Assembly: GCA_036399495.1 (NCBI GenBank)
Contig: DASWMZ010000131.1
Coordinates: forward strand, 1-56,835
Direction of reading: 5' to 3'
Origin: Paradesertivirga sp036399495
Lineage (GTDB): Bacteria; Bacteroidota; Bacteroidia; Sphingobacteriales; Sphingobacteriaceae
DNA: 56,835 bases
Each line of letters starts with the position of its first letter. Position 1 is the first letter of the stretch. Positions 7,206 through 15,844 of the stretch are shown here, piece after piece. Below the pieces are notes generated by a model. The model ran no database searches. It was not told the origin of the DNA and was given only the letters and a program-made list of their open reading frames with translations. A program made the position numbers and the translations under genes.

Positions 7206-9347
7206 ATGCAACTATCTAAACATCTTATCCTTCTGTCAGCCCAACTCTTGTTGTGTCAAGCAGCTATATCACAAAGCATCGCGATAGCTAATAAAGATGG
7301 AAAGCTGGTAATTAAACAAAATGCTAAAACTCTTTTAAGCGGTGGTGTCGGGTTGAAGGAGGGCAGTGCCGAACAGCTTCAGGTGGAAAGTGTAATTAAA
7401 AATGATGTCGCTTTGTTTACTGTACAGTCGGCAAAAAACATTGGAAAAAGCGCGTTCGCCGGAGTTTTTTTTGATAACATTCCAAGGCTAAAGCAAGGAC
7501 TCATTATCTGGCGATACAAACCATGGAACAGCTGGACAAAGCCCATCGCGATAAGCAGCGCTGTGAAGATGGAGAGTTGGGATGTTCAATTTTTTTATTG
7601 GCAATACCTTGACGGGACGTACGGCGCCGCAGTTCCTTTAAGCGGAAATGGTTTTCGCACCACGCTCGGTAGTAATTTTGATAAGTGGGGGAGCAAAGCC
7701 GTTTCTTATGCTCCCAATGAAAATCAAACAATTCCTGCTTTGGCGGTTGCTTTTGGGAAAGATCCCTTTGAGCTTTTTAAGAGAATTTATAGCACCGCTT
7801 TAGCCGCGATAGGCAAAGAAGAAAATTTAGTTGCGAAGAAAAAAATGCCCCTGCCCTTTGAATATATTGGCTGGTGTACCTGGAACGCATCAGATAATGG
7901 GAAGAATCTGGATGAAGCACATATCATTAAAAGTGTAAAGTCCTTTACCGATCAGAAATTTCCGTTGGGCTGGGTTTTGATAGACGATGGCTGGTTTCAA
8001 CATAATCGGCAGCAGCTAACTTCTTTAAAGCCGGATCCTGCAAAGTTTCCCAGTGGATTTAAGCCTGTAATTAATCGTTTGAAAAACGAATTTGGAATTA
8101 AATATACAGGCTTGTGGCATGCCTTTAATGGTCACTGGAATGGCATCGATCCAGATTCTGAGCTTGGTAAACTTTATAAAGGTGAATTATTTTCCTGGAC
8201 ACAGAAGCAGAGTCCAACTGATGACGATTCAGCTCCAAAAAAGACCTACCATTTCATAAAACCTAACAGCGATTCTCTGACGACCTTTTATAGCACCTGG
8301 CATCGTTATATGAAAAACGAGGGTTTCGATTTTATCAAAGTTGATAACCAGCTAGTGCCCGAAAAAATGGCGGTCGACAATTACCCTATTTTCGATCTTT
8401 CTACTGCGATGCATAAAGCTTTGTACGCTTCCGCGGATGTGAATTTTGATGGCGCTGTACTAAATTGTATGGATATGTCGGCGGATGCCTATTTAAATTT
8501 CGGCACATCGGCAGTGGCAAGGTCGGTAGAGGATTATTTCCCTTACAAGCCGGGAGAGAGTTATAATCTCCAAAAGGGAAATGCCCCGGCACACCTCGTG
8601 CAGGCTATATACAATTCCACCTATTTTTCTCAAATGGTTTACCCGGATTTCGATATGTTTCAATCGCATAATCGAAATGCTGTATCGCATGCAATTGCGA
8701 GAACCATTAATAATGGTCCGATCTATTTAACTGATAACCCTGGTGAGCAAAACTTCGACTTATTAAATCGTATCGTTTATTCCGATGGTCGAATAATCAA
8801 ATCGGATACACCATTGTTACCTGCCGAAGATTGCTTGTTTCAGGTTCAAAAGCCTCAATTGTTTAAGGCATTTTCTAAAGTTGGAGATAAAGGACTGCTC
8901 GGTTTATGGAATGCTGCAGATGCAAATACCGTTTCCGGGAAATTTAAAGCTTCGGATGTTTATGGATTAAAAGGTGATCGGTTTGCTATTTACGAATACT
9001 TTTCTCAGCAATTGCGACTTGCTAAAAAGTCAGAATCTTTCAATATAAGTTTACCGAGGTTGGGCTATCAGCTACAATACGTGGTGCCTATTAAGAATAA
9101 CTTTGCAGCTTTTGGTCTGATTAATAAATACAATGCTCCGGCAACGATCTTAAATGAAAAGTGGGCAGGCGCAAAGCGTGTCGAAATTCAACTCTATGAA
9201 GGCGGTACTTTTAAAGCGTATACAACCAGCGCGCCCAAGAAAGTTTTGGTAAATGGAATAGCAGAAACTTTCTCATTTGAAAAGAATCTACTTCTCTGCG
9301 CTATTAATACTGACTTGAAAAAGCCGGTTATTGTAGTTGAGTGGTAG
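7206..9347 (+). CDS. Secreted Sip1/raffinose-synthase-like alpha-galactosidase (GH36-type)
   Basis: The 713-aa protein begins with a signal peptide (MQLSKHLILLSAQLLLCQAA) and carries a raffinose synthase/Sip1-type barrel. GWCTWN lies near residue 222, LIDDGWFQHN near 258 and FIKVDNQ near 380; the Asp of KVDNQ sits where GH36/GH31-clan enzymes have the catalytic nucleophile. The closing beta domain contains PLLPAEDCLF. Homologues in Bacteroidota are annotated as Sip1-related alpha-galactosidases, so hydrolysis of alpha-galactosides is a family-based inference. It is monocistronic here. With the GH97 enzyme it suggests plant-oligosaccharide use, although no SusCD importer is in the window. Confidence 0.85.
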   Translation: MQLSKHLILLSAQLLLCQAAISQSIAIANKDGKLVIKQNAKTLLSGGVGLKEGSAEQLQVESVIKNDVALFTVQSAKNIGKSAFAGVFFDNIPRLKQGLIIWRYKPWNSWTKPIAISSAVKMESWDVQFFYWQYLDGTYGAAVPLSGNGFRTTLGSNFDKWGSKAVSYAPNENQTIPALAVAFGKDPFELFKRIYSTALAAIGKEENLVAKKKMPLPFEYIGWCTWNASDNGKNLDEAHIIKSVKSFTDQKFPLGWVLIDDGWFQHNRQQLTSLKPDPAKFPSGFKPVINRLKNEFGIKYTGLWHAFNGHWNGIDPDSELGKLYKGELFSWTQKQSPTDDDSAPKKTYHFIKPNSDSLTTFYSTWHRYMKNEGFDFIKVDNQLVPEKMAVDNYPIFDLSTAMHKALYASADVNFDGAVLNCMDMSADAYLNFGTSAVARSVEDYFPYKPGESYNLQKGNAPAHLVQAIYNSTYFSQMVYPDFDMFQSHNRNAVSHAIARTINNGPIYLTDNPGEQNFDLLNRIVYSDGRIIKSDTPLLPAEDCLFQVQKPQLFKAFSKVGDKGLLGLWNAADANTVSGKFKASDVYGLKGDRFAIYEYFSQQLRLAKKSESFNISLPRLGYQLQYVVPIKNNFAAFGLINKYNAPATILNEKWAGAKRVEIQLYEGGTFKAYTTSAPKKVLVNGIAETFSFEKNLLLCAINTDLKKPVIVVEW

Positions 9348-9434
9348 AATCAATCTTGTCAAACCCTAGTCAGGTCTTCGGAACGCTAAAAATCACTTAT
9401 GGTTGGCCACTACGGTATCATAAACGATTATGGA

Positions 9435-10262
9435 CTAGCTAAGTTGGGAAGTCGGATTTTGATTTTGCTCCAGTCCGCAATTCGAACAAAAACGCGCATG
9501 CGGCGGAGAAATCAGATTGCTGCAGGCGACACAGGGCTTTAAAGGAACGTTGGAAGCTTTAGACATTTCTGCAGATACTATCCCAGTAGGTACAGCTATA
9601 ATCCCATAACCAATAATCATTAATACACCAGCAAGAAATTGTCCTAAAGGTGTTTCCGGAGAGATGTCACCGTAGCCCACAGTAGTGATGGTTACCACTG
9701 CCCAGTAAATTGATATTGGAATACTCGTAAATCCGTTTTTTTCACCTTCGATAACGTACATGACCGTTCCCATAATGGTTACCATAGTTACAACTGTAGC
9801 TATAAACACTACAATTTTATACATACTTGCTTTCAAAGCCTGTTTTAATACGTCCCCTTCATTTAGGTAGCGGGTAAGCTTTAATATCCGGAAAACCCGG
9901 AGCAACCGTAAAGCCCGAATAACCAGTAGGTATTGTAAGTTTGGAATCAGGAGACCCAGGTATCCGGGGATTATTGCCATGAGATCAATAATGCCATAGA
10001 AGCTGAAAAAGTAACGCAAGCGGCGGGGCGAGCTGTATAGTCTAAAAATATACTCTATGGTGAAAATAATAGTAAAGAACCATTCAACAGCAGTGATAAT
10101 TGATTGATAGTTTTTCCTGACGGAAGCAACGCTTTCAAGGAAAACAGAAAGCATACTAAGGAGGATGAGCCATAAAAGAATTACATCGAACCTTCGTCCA
10201 CCGGGTGTATCCGAATGAAATATAATAGTATAAACCCTATTCCTGAAGGTTTCTTTTGACAT
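9435..10262 (-). CDS. Voltage-gated-type potassium channel with C-terminal zinc ribbon
   Basis: From MSKETFRNRVYTIIF the 275-aa protein has a six-helix ion-channel domain. Its S4-like segment RALRLLRVFRILKLTR (about residues 116-131) has regularly spaced arginines, and the selectivity filter TTVGYGD lies at 193-199. After the last helix come CVAC and CSNC pairs (C244, C247, C259, C262), a probable zinc ribbon. An in-frame ATG 126 bases upstream exists, but that extension would cover the promoter of the divergent TonB receptor gene, and homologues start near RNRVYTII. The protein likely mediates K+ flux across the inner membrane. Confidence 0.87.
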   Translation of the reverse strand: MSKETFRNRVYTIIFHSDTPGGRRFDVILLWLILLSMLSVFLESVASVRKNYQSIITAVEWFFTIIFTIEYIFRLYSSPRRLRYFFSFYGIIDLMAIIPGYLGLLIPNLQYLLVIRALRLLRVFRILKLTRYLNEGDVLKQALKASMYKIVVFIATVVTMVTIMGTVMYVIEGEKNGFTSIPISIYWAVVTITTVGYGDISPETPLGQFLAGVLMIIGYGIIAVPTGIVSAEMSKASNVPLKPCVACSNLISPPHARFCSNCGLEQNQNPTSQLS

Positions 10263-10353
10263 TGTATAGTGAACACAAAAGTGATGGCAAAGTTTAGATT
10301 GCACAAGCCGTATCAGATCAAAGCTGTCCATCGGCAACATTTGCACTTTGTTA

Positions 10354-10384
10354 TTTGGAATTAATCTTAATAAATATAGCTTTG
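10354..10384 (+). promoter_or_regulatory. Bacteroidota-type promoter of the siderophore receptor gene
   Basis: TTTG at 10354-10357, a 19-nt spacer and TAGCTTTG at 10377-10384 match the -33/-7 consensus (TTTG, TAnnTTTG) exactly. The start codon follows 16 nt after the -7 box, so the leader would be only about 10-12 nt. No Fur-like palindrome was identified by eye. Confidence 0.65.
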
Positions 10385-10400
10385 TCAAAAATTTAAACGA

Positions 10401-12758
10401 ATGATAAAATTTTTACAATTGTTTCTTATAGTTTTTTCTTCCCAGCTATATGCTCAAACTGGATCCATCAACGGTTCGGTTAAAACTTCTGACACTGAAT
10501 CAGCCCAATATGTATCTGTTTCTATCGAGGGTTTAGGCCGGACTGCCATCACAGATGAAAATGGGAATTTCAATTTTCCTTCAGTAAAGGCTGGAAGTTA
10601 TACAATCACAGCTAAAGGTGTAGGCTTCGAATCCCTTGAACAATCCGTGGTCGTTGAGGAAGGCAAGCGGTCATCAGTAATAATCACTCTCCAAAAAACA
10701 TCAAATGAATTAAGTGAAGTCACCATTAGTAGTTATGTCGCCTATCGAAACGATGCCAGTAACCTGGCTACTCGTACAGCTACGCCATTGAAAGAAATCC
10801 CTCAGTCGATCCAAGTAATTACTCAGCAGATTCTTAAAGACCAGCAGGCTTTTACAATTAATGAGGTTATAAAGAATGTTGCGGGGATGGCTACTTTCTC
10901 CACTTATCAGGATTATAGTATGCGTGGCTTCCGTTCAAACGATGGGAACTTTGCTTACAATGGCGTTCGTGGCGCCCTGTACCAGTTTGACATGCCTGGG
11001 CAATTATATAATGTTGAGAAGATTGAAGCAATTAAAGGTCCGGCATCATCACTTTTTAGTAATGCTAGCCCGGGGGGAATAATAAACATTGTTACCAAAC
11101 AGCCCCTTGCAACTGCAAAGTATGAGGTGCAAGCCACCTATGGAACCTACAACCAAAAAAGATTTATGGCCGATGCTACTGGACCACTTAGCTCCAGGGT
11201 TTATTACCGTTTCATAGCCGGGTACGAAAATTCGGGCGCTATTAATGAACAGCAAAAATTGGATCACGTGTTCCTGGCCCCTTCCATTAAGTATAATATA
11301 ACCGACCGTACAAGTGCTACGCTAGAATTAAATTTATATAACGATAACCGGACTGTAGGTTATGAACGAGGAATTCTAGCCGTCCAACGAGCCGACGGCT
11401 CTTACAACCTCGATGCCTTGCCTATTCGCTGGTCCAGGCACAATTCTGATGATTTCAGTAAAACCAAGGGTTTATCAGGGCAATTAAGATTAAGGCATAA
11501 TTTCAACGATTCCTTCTCATTGAATATACTGGCCCGTACGGTTCAGTCGCGACAAGAGCAACAAGACATGACAAGCAATTTTGGTGGTCTTGTGGTAGAA
11601 AGCGACAATCTACTTAAGAACCGATACCTGTCTTATTTTAAGCAAAAACCGCTTTACGCCTATCAAGCTAATATTTATGCCGAAGGAAAGTTAAATACGG
11701 GTACTATCAGACATAATATTGTTGGAGGCTTTGATTTAGGAAATGCCGGAAGAAACTACTATTTGGCACGATGGACTGGTCCAAATATCAATGTCTATTC
11801 ACCGGATTATTCGACAGATTATCAATTACGAAAAACTGAAGCAAATAAAGAATTCGGTTTTGATACCAGGGAAAACACCACGATTGCCGGGCTATATATG
11901 CAAGATCAAATTGATTTGAGCGGCAAAGTCAAAGCATTATTAGGGTTGCGCTACGATACTTATGCTTATACCTCAACACTTACTGACGATAATCCGACTG
12001 TTGCTGATACTCGCGACACATCCAAAGCAGGTGTAATACTTCCGAGACTTGGATTAGTATATTTACCTCATCCCTCAGTGTCTCTTTATGCAAGCTATAG
12101 CGAAGGGTTTCAGCCCCAATACTCCAACCTGAAGTCGGCCGGAGGCCCGTTTGATCCGGAAAAAGCTTCTCAATATGAAGTGGGAATAAAGGCTGAATTG
12201 TTAGAAGGCCGCTTAGTTCCCACACTTGCATTTTATAATCTTAAAAAAACGAATATTTTAATTCCGGAAGACCCTACAGATGAAAAAAATATTCGTCAGG
12301 TTTCCAGTGGAAGGGCACGCAGTAAAGGAGTTGAGCTTACCGTTCAAGGTGGCATTACACAACAGTTAAGTATTATTACCAATTACTCGTACAATGAAAC
12401 GAAAAATTTAAACGGCGGAGAGTTTGGAGCCCCCGAAGGAAGTTGGTATCCAATGGCTCCTCAAACTACAGCAAATACCTGGCTCAAATACAGTATTCCA
12501 AATGGCCTTTTTAAAGGGCTGAGCCTCAATGGGGGATTTCAGCATGTGGGTAAAAGAAATACCTTCACACCTGGTTTTTCTCTCCCTGCATTTACAACAA
12601 CAGATGCTGGATTAAATTATCGCCGCTCTGGGATAAACTTTGGATTAAACGTGTATAACCTAACAAATGTAAGGCACTATACAGGAGGTTATGGCCGCGG
12701 TATATTCTGGGCAGGAATGCCAAGAAGCTTCCGTGCGACCCTTGGCTACAGTTTTTAA
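10401..12758 (+). CDS. TonB-dependent siderophore receptor
   Basis: The 785-aa protein has a signal peptide (MIKFLQLFLIVFSSQLYAQ). A carboxypeptidase-regulatory-like domain (about 22-105) precedes a TonB plug with KEIPQSIQVITQQIL, YSMRGFR and KGPASSLFSNASPGGIINIVTK, all hallmarks of ferric-siderophore receptors. A 22-strand barrel ends in an aromatic residue (RATLGYSF). It imports a ferric siderophore across the outer membrane using TonB energy. The next gene starts directly after the stop codon and encodes a PepSY membrane protein, the usual partner for intracellular or periplasmic iron release. Iron repression is expected but no operator is visible. Confidence 0.93.
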   Translation: MIKFLQLFLIVFSSQLYAQTGSINGSVKTSDTESAQYVSVSIEGLGRTAITDENGNFNFPSVKAGSYTITAKGVGFESLEQSVVVEEGKRSSVIITLQKTSNELSEVTISSYVAYRNDASNLATRTATPLKEIPQSIQVITQQILKDQQAFTINEVIKNVAGMATFSTYQDYSMRGFRSNDGNFAYNGVRGALYQFDMPGQLYNVEKIEAIKGPASSLFSNASPGGIINIVTKQPLATAKYEVQATYGTYNQKRFMADATGPLSSRVYYRFIAGYENSGAINEQQKLDHVFLAPSIKYNITDRTSATLELNLYNDNRTVGYERGILAVQRADGSYNLDALPIRWSRHNSDDFSKTKGLSGQLRLRHNFNDSFSLNILARTVQSRQEQQDMTSNFGGLVVESDNLLKNRYLSYFKQKPLYAYQANIYAEGKLNTGTIRHNIVGGFDLGNAGRNYYLARWTGPNINVYSPDYSTDYQLRKTEANKEFGFDTRENTTIAGLYMQDQIDLSGKVKALLGLRYDTYAYTSTLTDDNPTVADTRDTSKAGVILPRLGLVYLPHPSVSLYASYSEGFQPQYSNLKSAGGPFDPEKASQYEVGIKAELLEGRLVPTLAFYNLKKTNILIPEDPTDEKNIRQVSSGRARSKGVELTVQGGITQQLSIITNYSYNETKNLNGGEFGAPEGSWYPMAPQTTANTWLKYSIPNGLFKGLSLNGGFQHVGKRNTFTPGFSLPAFTTTDAGLNYRRSGINFGLNVYNLTNVRHYTGGYGRGIFWAGMPRSFRATLGYSF

Positions 12759-13811
12759 ATGAGGGGCAGAAAGATATTTGCCATTCATAGTATTTTAGGG
12801 CTAATCACCGGAACCTTGCTTCTGGTGATTAGTCTTTCTGGCTGTATACTGGTTTTCCACGAAGAAATCGACAGAGCACTTAATCCTCCATTGTTGAGTG
12901 TTACACCAACACAGCATAAAATATCGCTTGATACTATTTACAAATCCGCGTCGCAACAATTTCCGGGAAGTTTTATTCGTTTCAGGCATTTTCCTAATAA
13001 TCCTGACGCTTCAATCGAACTATCCGTACAGAAGCAAGCTGTATGGACGTTTGCTTATTATGATCCTTATACAGGAGATTATTTAGGAAGCCGTAATGCA
13101 CGCGAGTATTTTTTTGGGTGGTTATTAGGTCTGCATTACGGCTTGCTGGCGGGGGCGGTTGGAGAGTTGCTGGTGGGCATATTGTCAATCTGCCTACTTC
13201 TGTCAATCTTTACCGGGGTTTACGTTTACCGAAAACATCTGCTCAGGGTGCTGATGTTTAAGATTACGTTTAAATTTTCTAACTGGCGCAAAGCTTCATC
13301 GTCACTCCATCGGATTATAGGGGTCTGGTCATTAGTTTTCAATCTTATGTTTGCCATTACCGGATTTTGGATGCTGCGTTACGTCTTTCAGCCCTCAACT
13401 TATCAGGAAACTATTGAGCCCCAAAAAATGAATTTCCCTATCTCGGTTTCGTTAGATTCTATTGTAAAGACTGCGGAAACGACCTTTACCGGATTTAAAG
13501 TTTCAGCAATTACCTTACCCAAAGACAGGGATGAAACCATTAAACTATATGGAGCCCTTGTTACCCAGAGTTCAATTTTTGGTAAGCACGCAAATAGTAT
13601 CGAATTTGATCCTTTAACAGGGAAGGAATTAAACCGACTGAATATTGCCAACCAATCTGTTGTTAATAAATGGGACAATATAGCATTCCCCTTACACTCC
13701 GGATTGTATGGAAGTTTTTTAGTAAAACTGATCTATTGCATTGCAGGCTTAAGTCCTTCGCTACTTTCGATAACAGGGTTCTTATTGTGGATAAGAAGAA
13801 AGCGTAGATAA
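12759..13811 (+). CDS. PepSY-associated transmembrane protein (PiuB-like, siderophore iron release)
   Basis: The ATG abuts the TAA of the receptor gene with no spacing, indicating translational coupling. The 350-aa product has four membrane segments (around residues 12-33, 130-150, 190-212 and 315-340). PepSY-type periplasmic segments lie between them, with conserved histidines such as FHEEID after helix 1, LHYG, LHRIIG and FPLHSGLYG near the end. Proteins of this family sit in iron-regulated operons and are thought to reduce or release iron from siderophores at the inner membrane. Family length is about 350-400 aa, and it appears complete. Confidence 0.88.
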   Translation: MRGRKIFAIHSILGLITGTLLLVISLSGCILVFHEEIDRALNPPLLSVTPTQHKISLDTIYKSASQQFPGSFIRFRHFPNNPDASIELSVQKQAVWTFAYYDPYTGDYLGSRNAREYFFGWLLGLHYGLLAGAVGELLVGILSICLLLSIFTGVYVYRKHLLRVLMFKITFKFSNWRKASSSLHRIIGVWSLVFNLMFAITGFWMLRYVFQPSTYQETIEPQKMNFPISVSLDSIVKTAETTFTGFKVSAITLPKDRDETIKLYGALVTQSSIFGKHANSIEFDPLTGKELNRLNIANQSVVNKWDNIAFPLHSGLYGSFLVKLIYCIAGLSPSLLSITGFLLWIRRKRR

Positions 13812-13837
13812 ATGATGCCAATGATGTAAATTGCATT

Positions 13838-14061
13838 ATGAGCAATAACGATATCATGAAAAAGCTGCGGGTGGCGATGAAATTCACCGACACCGATATA
13901 TTCATGTGCTAAGTCTGGTTGATTTTAGGATCAGCAAAACTGAACTTGGTGCAATCTTTCGCAATGAAGATCATCCGAATTTTAAACCTTGCGGAGATCA
14001 GATACTAAGGAACTTTTTGAACGGTTTGATCATCTATACACGAGGTGTGAAGGAATCTTAA
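13838..14061 (+). pseudogene. Broken DUF1456 (YehS-like) gene
   Basis: ATG at 13838 opens MSNNDIMKKLRVAMKFTDTD, which matches the start of DUF1456 proteins. The frame then hits TAA at 13910. Shifting one base within ATATTC restores a DUF1456-like continuation (HVLSLVDFRISKTELGAIF, then QILRNFLNGLIIYTRG) to the TAA at 14059-14061. DUF1456 proteins normally have two such repeats in about 150 aa; here only the first remains, with one frameshift. It lies between the PepSY gene and the convergent STN-repeat gene. The reading is by eye and no product is expected. Confidence 0.72.
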
Positions 14062-14070
14062 TTGACACAC

Positions 14071-15843
14071 TTACATTAATGTTATCCCCACTGCAAAGCC
14101 TGGCCAGCCAAATATGTTTTTAGCTATGTGGGTTCGATTGGCAGGCCCGATCCTGGATCTATAGCCGTTTACCGGATTCGTTGGTGCATCAGAATAATAT
14201 GCCGAGAAAGAAGGTCCGGCGAAAACGGTGAATCCTTTTATAATTTGATATTGCACATTTGCCTGCACTTTGCTAAGAACGTTCAGTTCATTCCGACGAC
14301 CCAGATGTAGAAACTGGTTTGAATGTTCGGCGGCAATCGAAAAGTTTTTTGTAAAAATGAAATCGTGGCCCAAGCCAAGGCCTGTTGCATAAGCTTTCTC
14401 ATTGTTAGAAAAATTAGCACTACCAATTAGCATGGTATATAATTTAGAATTTCCGGTTTTGAGACTGAGGTTTGCATTCATCACTTCGTTCGCCGAAAGG
14501 CTAACTTTATGATATCCTTTCCTAACCAGGTTAAGCAAGCCAATGCTGTAGCCCGAAGATGTATCGGCAATATTAATCAAACCTATCTGGGTGCCGTTCA
14601 TCCGCTTTGCGTAATTTAGTAAACCACTAATCTGAATCCCTTTTAATTGATTACCGGTAACATTTGCCAATCCGGCTATTTGCGAACCACCGGTTGATTT
14701 GCGTGAAAAATTAGCCAGCCCTGCGACTTGCACGCCTTCAATATCTTGCCAGTTAGTATTTGTCAACCCGGCTAGCTGAGTACCATAAACATTATTTCGA
14801 GCTACATTTGAAAGTCCTGCCGCCTGTACTCCATAAACTTTATCATTAACATAGTTAAACAATCCGGCAGCTTGAAAACCTTTAACGCTATCAAGCACTA
14901 CATTAAAAAGTCCTGCCGATTGAAATCCGGTTACCGAGCCGCCAACCAGATTTAAAAAACCGGCTGCCTGAAATTTTTTGACATCTTTTTTATTAATATT
15001 AAAAAACCCGGCTACCTCAACACCGTCAACCCCGGCCGTATATCCGCCAAATAAGTTGAGTGAACCTTTATTAACAACCTGCGAACTAAGCATTCCATGG
15101 GTACTTAATCCCGGTAGGAGAGAAGCCTGGAAAGGTGCATTAGCCACAACGGAGCCAATATTTAAGCTTTGAATGCGCTGCCGCGATGTGGTAAGAAATC
15201 GGCTCAGGCCAAGGCGTTCTATCCTGTTTAAGACTCCCTCATTACCAGCATGATTGCTCTTAGCATTGATAACTACACTTTGCAAAAATTGAATGGTGGT
15301 ATCCCGAAAGTTTTCCTTGCTAAAGGTAAGTGCGATTGATTTCTGTTCGCCTTTAAGCTGGAGATTGAAATAGCCATCCTGATTTGTAAGGGTTGTTTTA
15401 AGAAGGCTTCGCTCATAAACGCTTGCGTTTTTTACTTTTCCCCCGGTGCTTTCATCGTATACATAACCTTGAATCTCGTAAGCATCTTCTGTATTACTAA
15501 CAACTTCGGGCACTACTCTAAATCGTTGAGAGACCGAGCGGAGGATAATGTATTTTCCGCTTTCCTTATATTCAACTTCCTCATCTAGAAGCTCTGAGAG
15601 TGCATTTTTTACGCTGGTGTTTTGTGCATAAATTGAAACTACGGGATCTGATTTTATAACATCGCCACTGTAAGAAAAAAAGAAGTTCCCAGCCGAGCTC
15701 ATTTTATTCAAGACCATGCTTAAAGGTTGATCTTTGATATTGAGAGATATATTTCGGGATAAGTTAGATGCAGGCGGAGAACTGTGCTGCGCCTTTACAA
15801 TGCCTGAGAATAGAAAGAAGAAAGCAACCAAAAAGATCCGCAT
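14071..15843 (-). CDS. STN-domain outer-membrane protein with AGLxN repeats and barrel-like C-terminus
   Basis: The 590-aa protein has a signal peptide (MRIFLVAFFFLFSGIVKAQ), an STN (secretin/TonB N-terminal) domain at about 31-104 and a carboxypeptidase-regulatory-like domain at 123-195. About ten 16-residue repeats of the form fQxAGLxNxxxxxvxG follow at 273-438, then about 150 residues with alternating hydrophobicity ending GFAVGITLM, which looks like an outer-membrane barrel. The repeats resemble LA_2272-type surface repeats; this is a family guess. The gene starts one base after the fecR stop, in an operon with the sigma factor. STN domains in TonB receptors contact FecR-type anti-sigma factors, so this protein probably feeds a surface signal to FecR. 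No TonB plug is present. Confidence 0.8.
   Translation of the reverse strand: MRIFLVAFFFLFSGIVKAQHSSPPASNLSRNISLNIKDQPLSMVLNKMSSAGNFFFSYSGDVIKSDPVVSIYAQNTSVKNALSELLDEEVEYKESGKYIILRSVSQRFRVVPEVVSNTEDAYEIQGYVYDESTGGKVKNASVYERSLLKTTLTNQDGYFNLQLKGEQKSIALTFSKENFRDTTIQFLQSVVINAKSNHAGNEGVLNRIERLGLSRFLTTSRQRIQSLNIGSVVANAPFQASLLPGLSTHGMLSSQVVNKGSLNLFGGYTAGVDGVEVAGFFNINKKDVKKFQAAGFLNLVGGSVTGFQSAGLFNVVLDSVKGFQAAGLFNYVNDKVYGVQAAGLSNVARNNVYGTQLAGLTNTNWQDIEGVQVAGLANFSRKSTGGSQIAGLANVTGNQLKGIQISGLLNYAKRMNGTQIGLINIADTSSGYSIGLLNLVRKGYHKVSLSANEVMNANLSLKTGNSKLYTMLIGSANFSNNEKAYATGLGLGHDFIFTKNFSIAAEHSNQFLHLGRRNELNVLSKVQANVQYQIIKGFTVFAGPSFSAYYSDAPTNPVNGYRSRIGPANRTHIAKNIFGWPGFAVGITLM
14530..15027 (-). repeat. In-gene array of ~48-bp repeats encoding AGLxN units
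   Basis: This segment encodes residues 273-438 of the STN protein: about ten units averaging 16 residues with the core AGLxN, AGFxN or SGLxN, each preceded by a Q and closed by G. The DNA copies are diverged, so this is an old array rather than a recent tandem expansion. Confidence 0.8.
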
Positions 15844-15844
15844 A

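Noticed and set aside
9435..10388. 317-aa form of the K+ channel
   Set aside because: The extra 42 residues are not family-like and cover the divergent promoter at 10354-10384.
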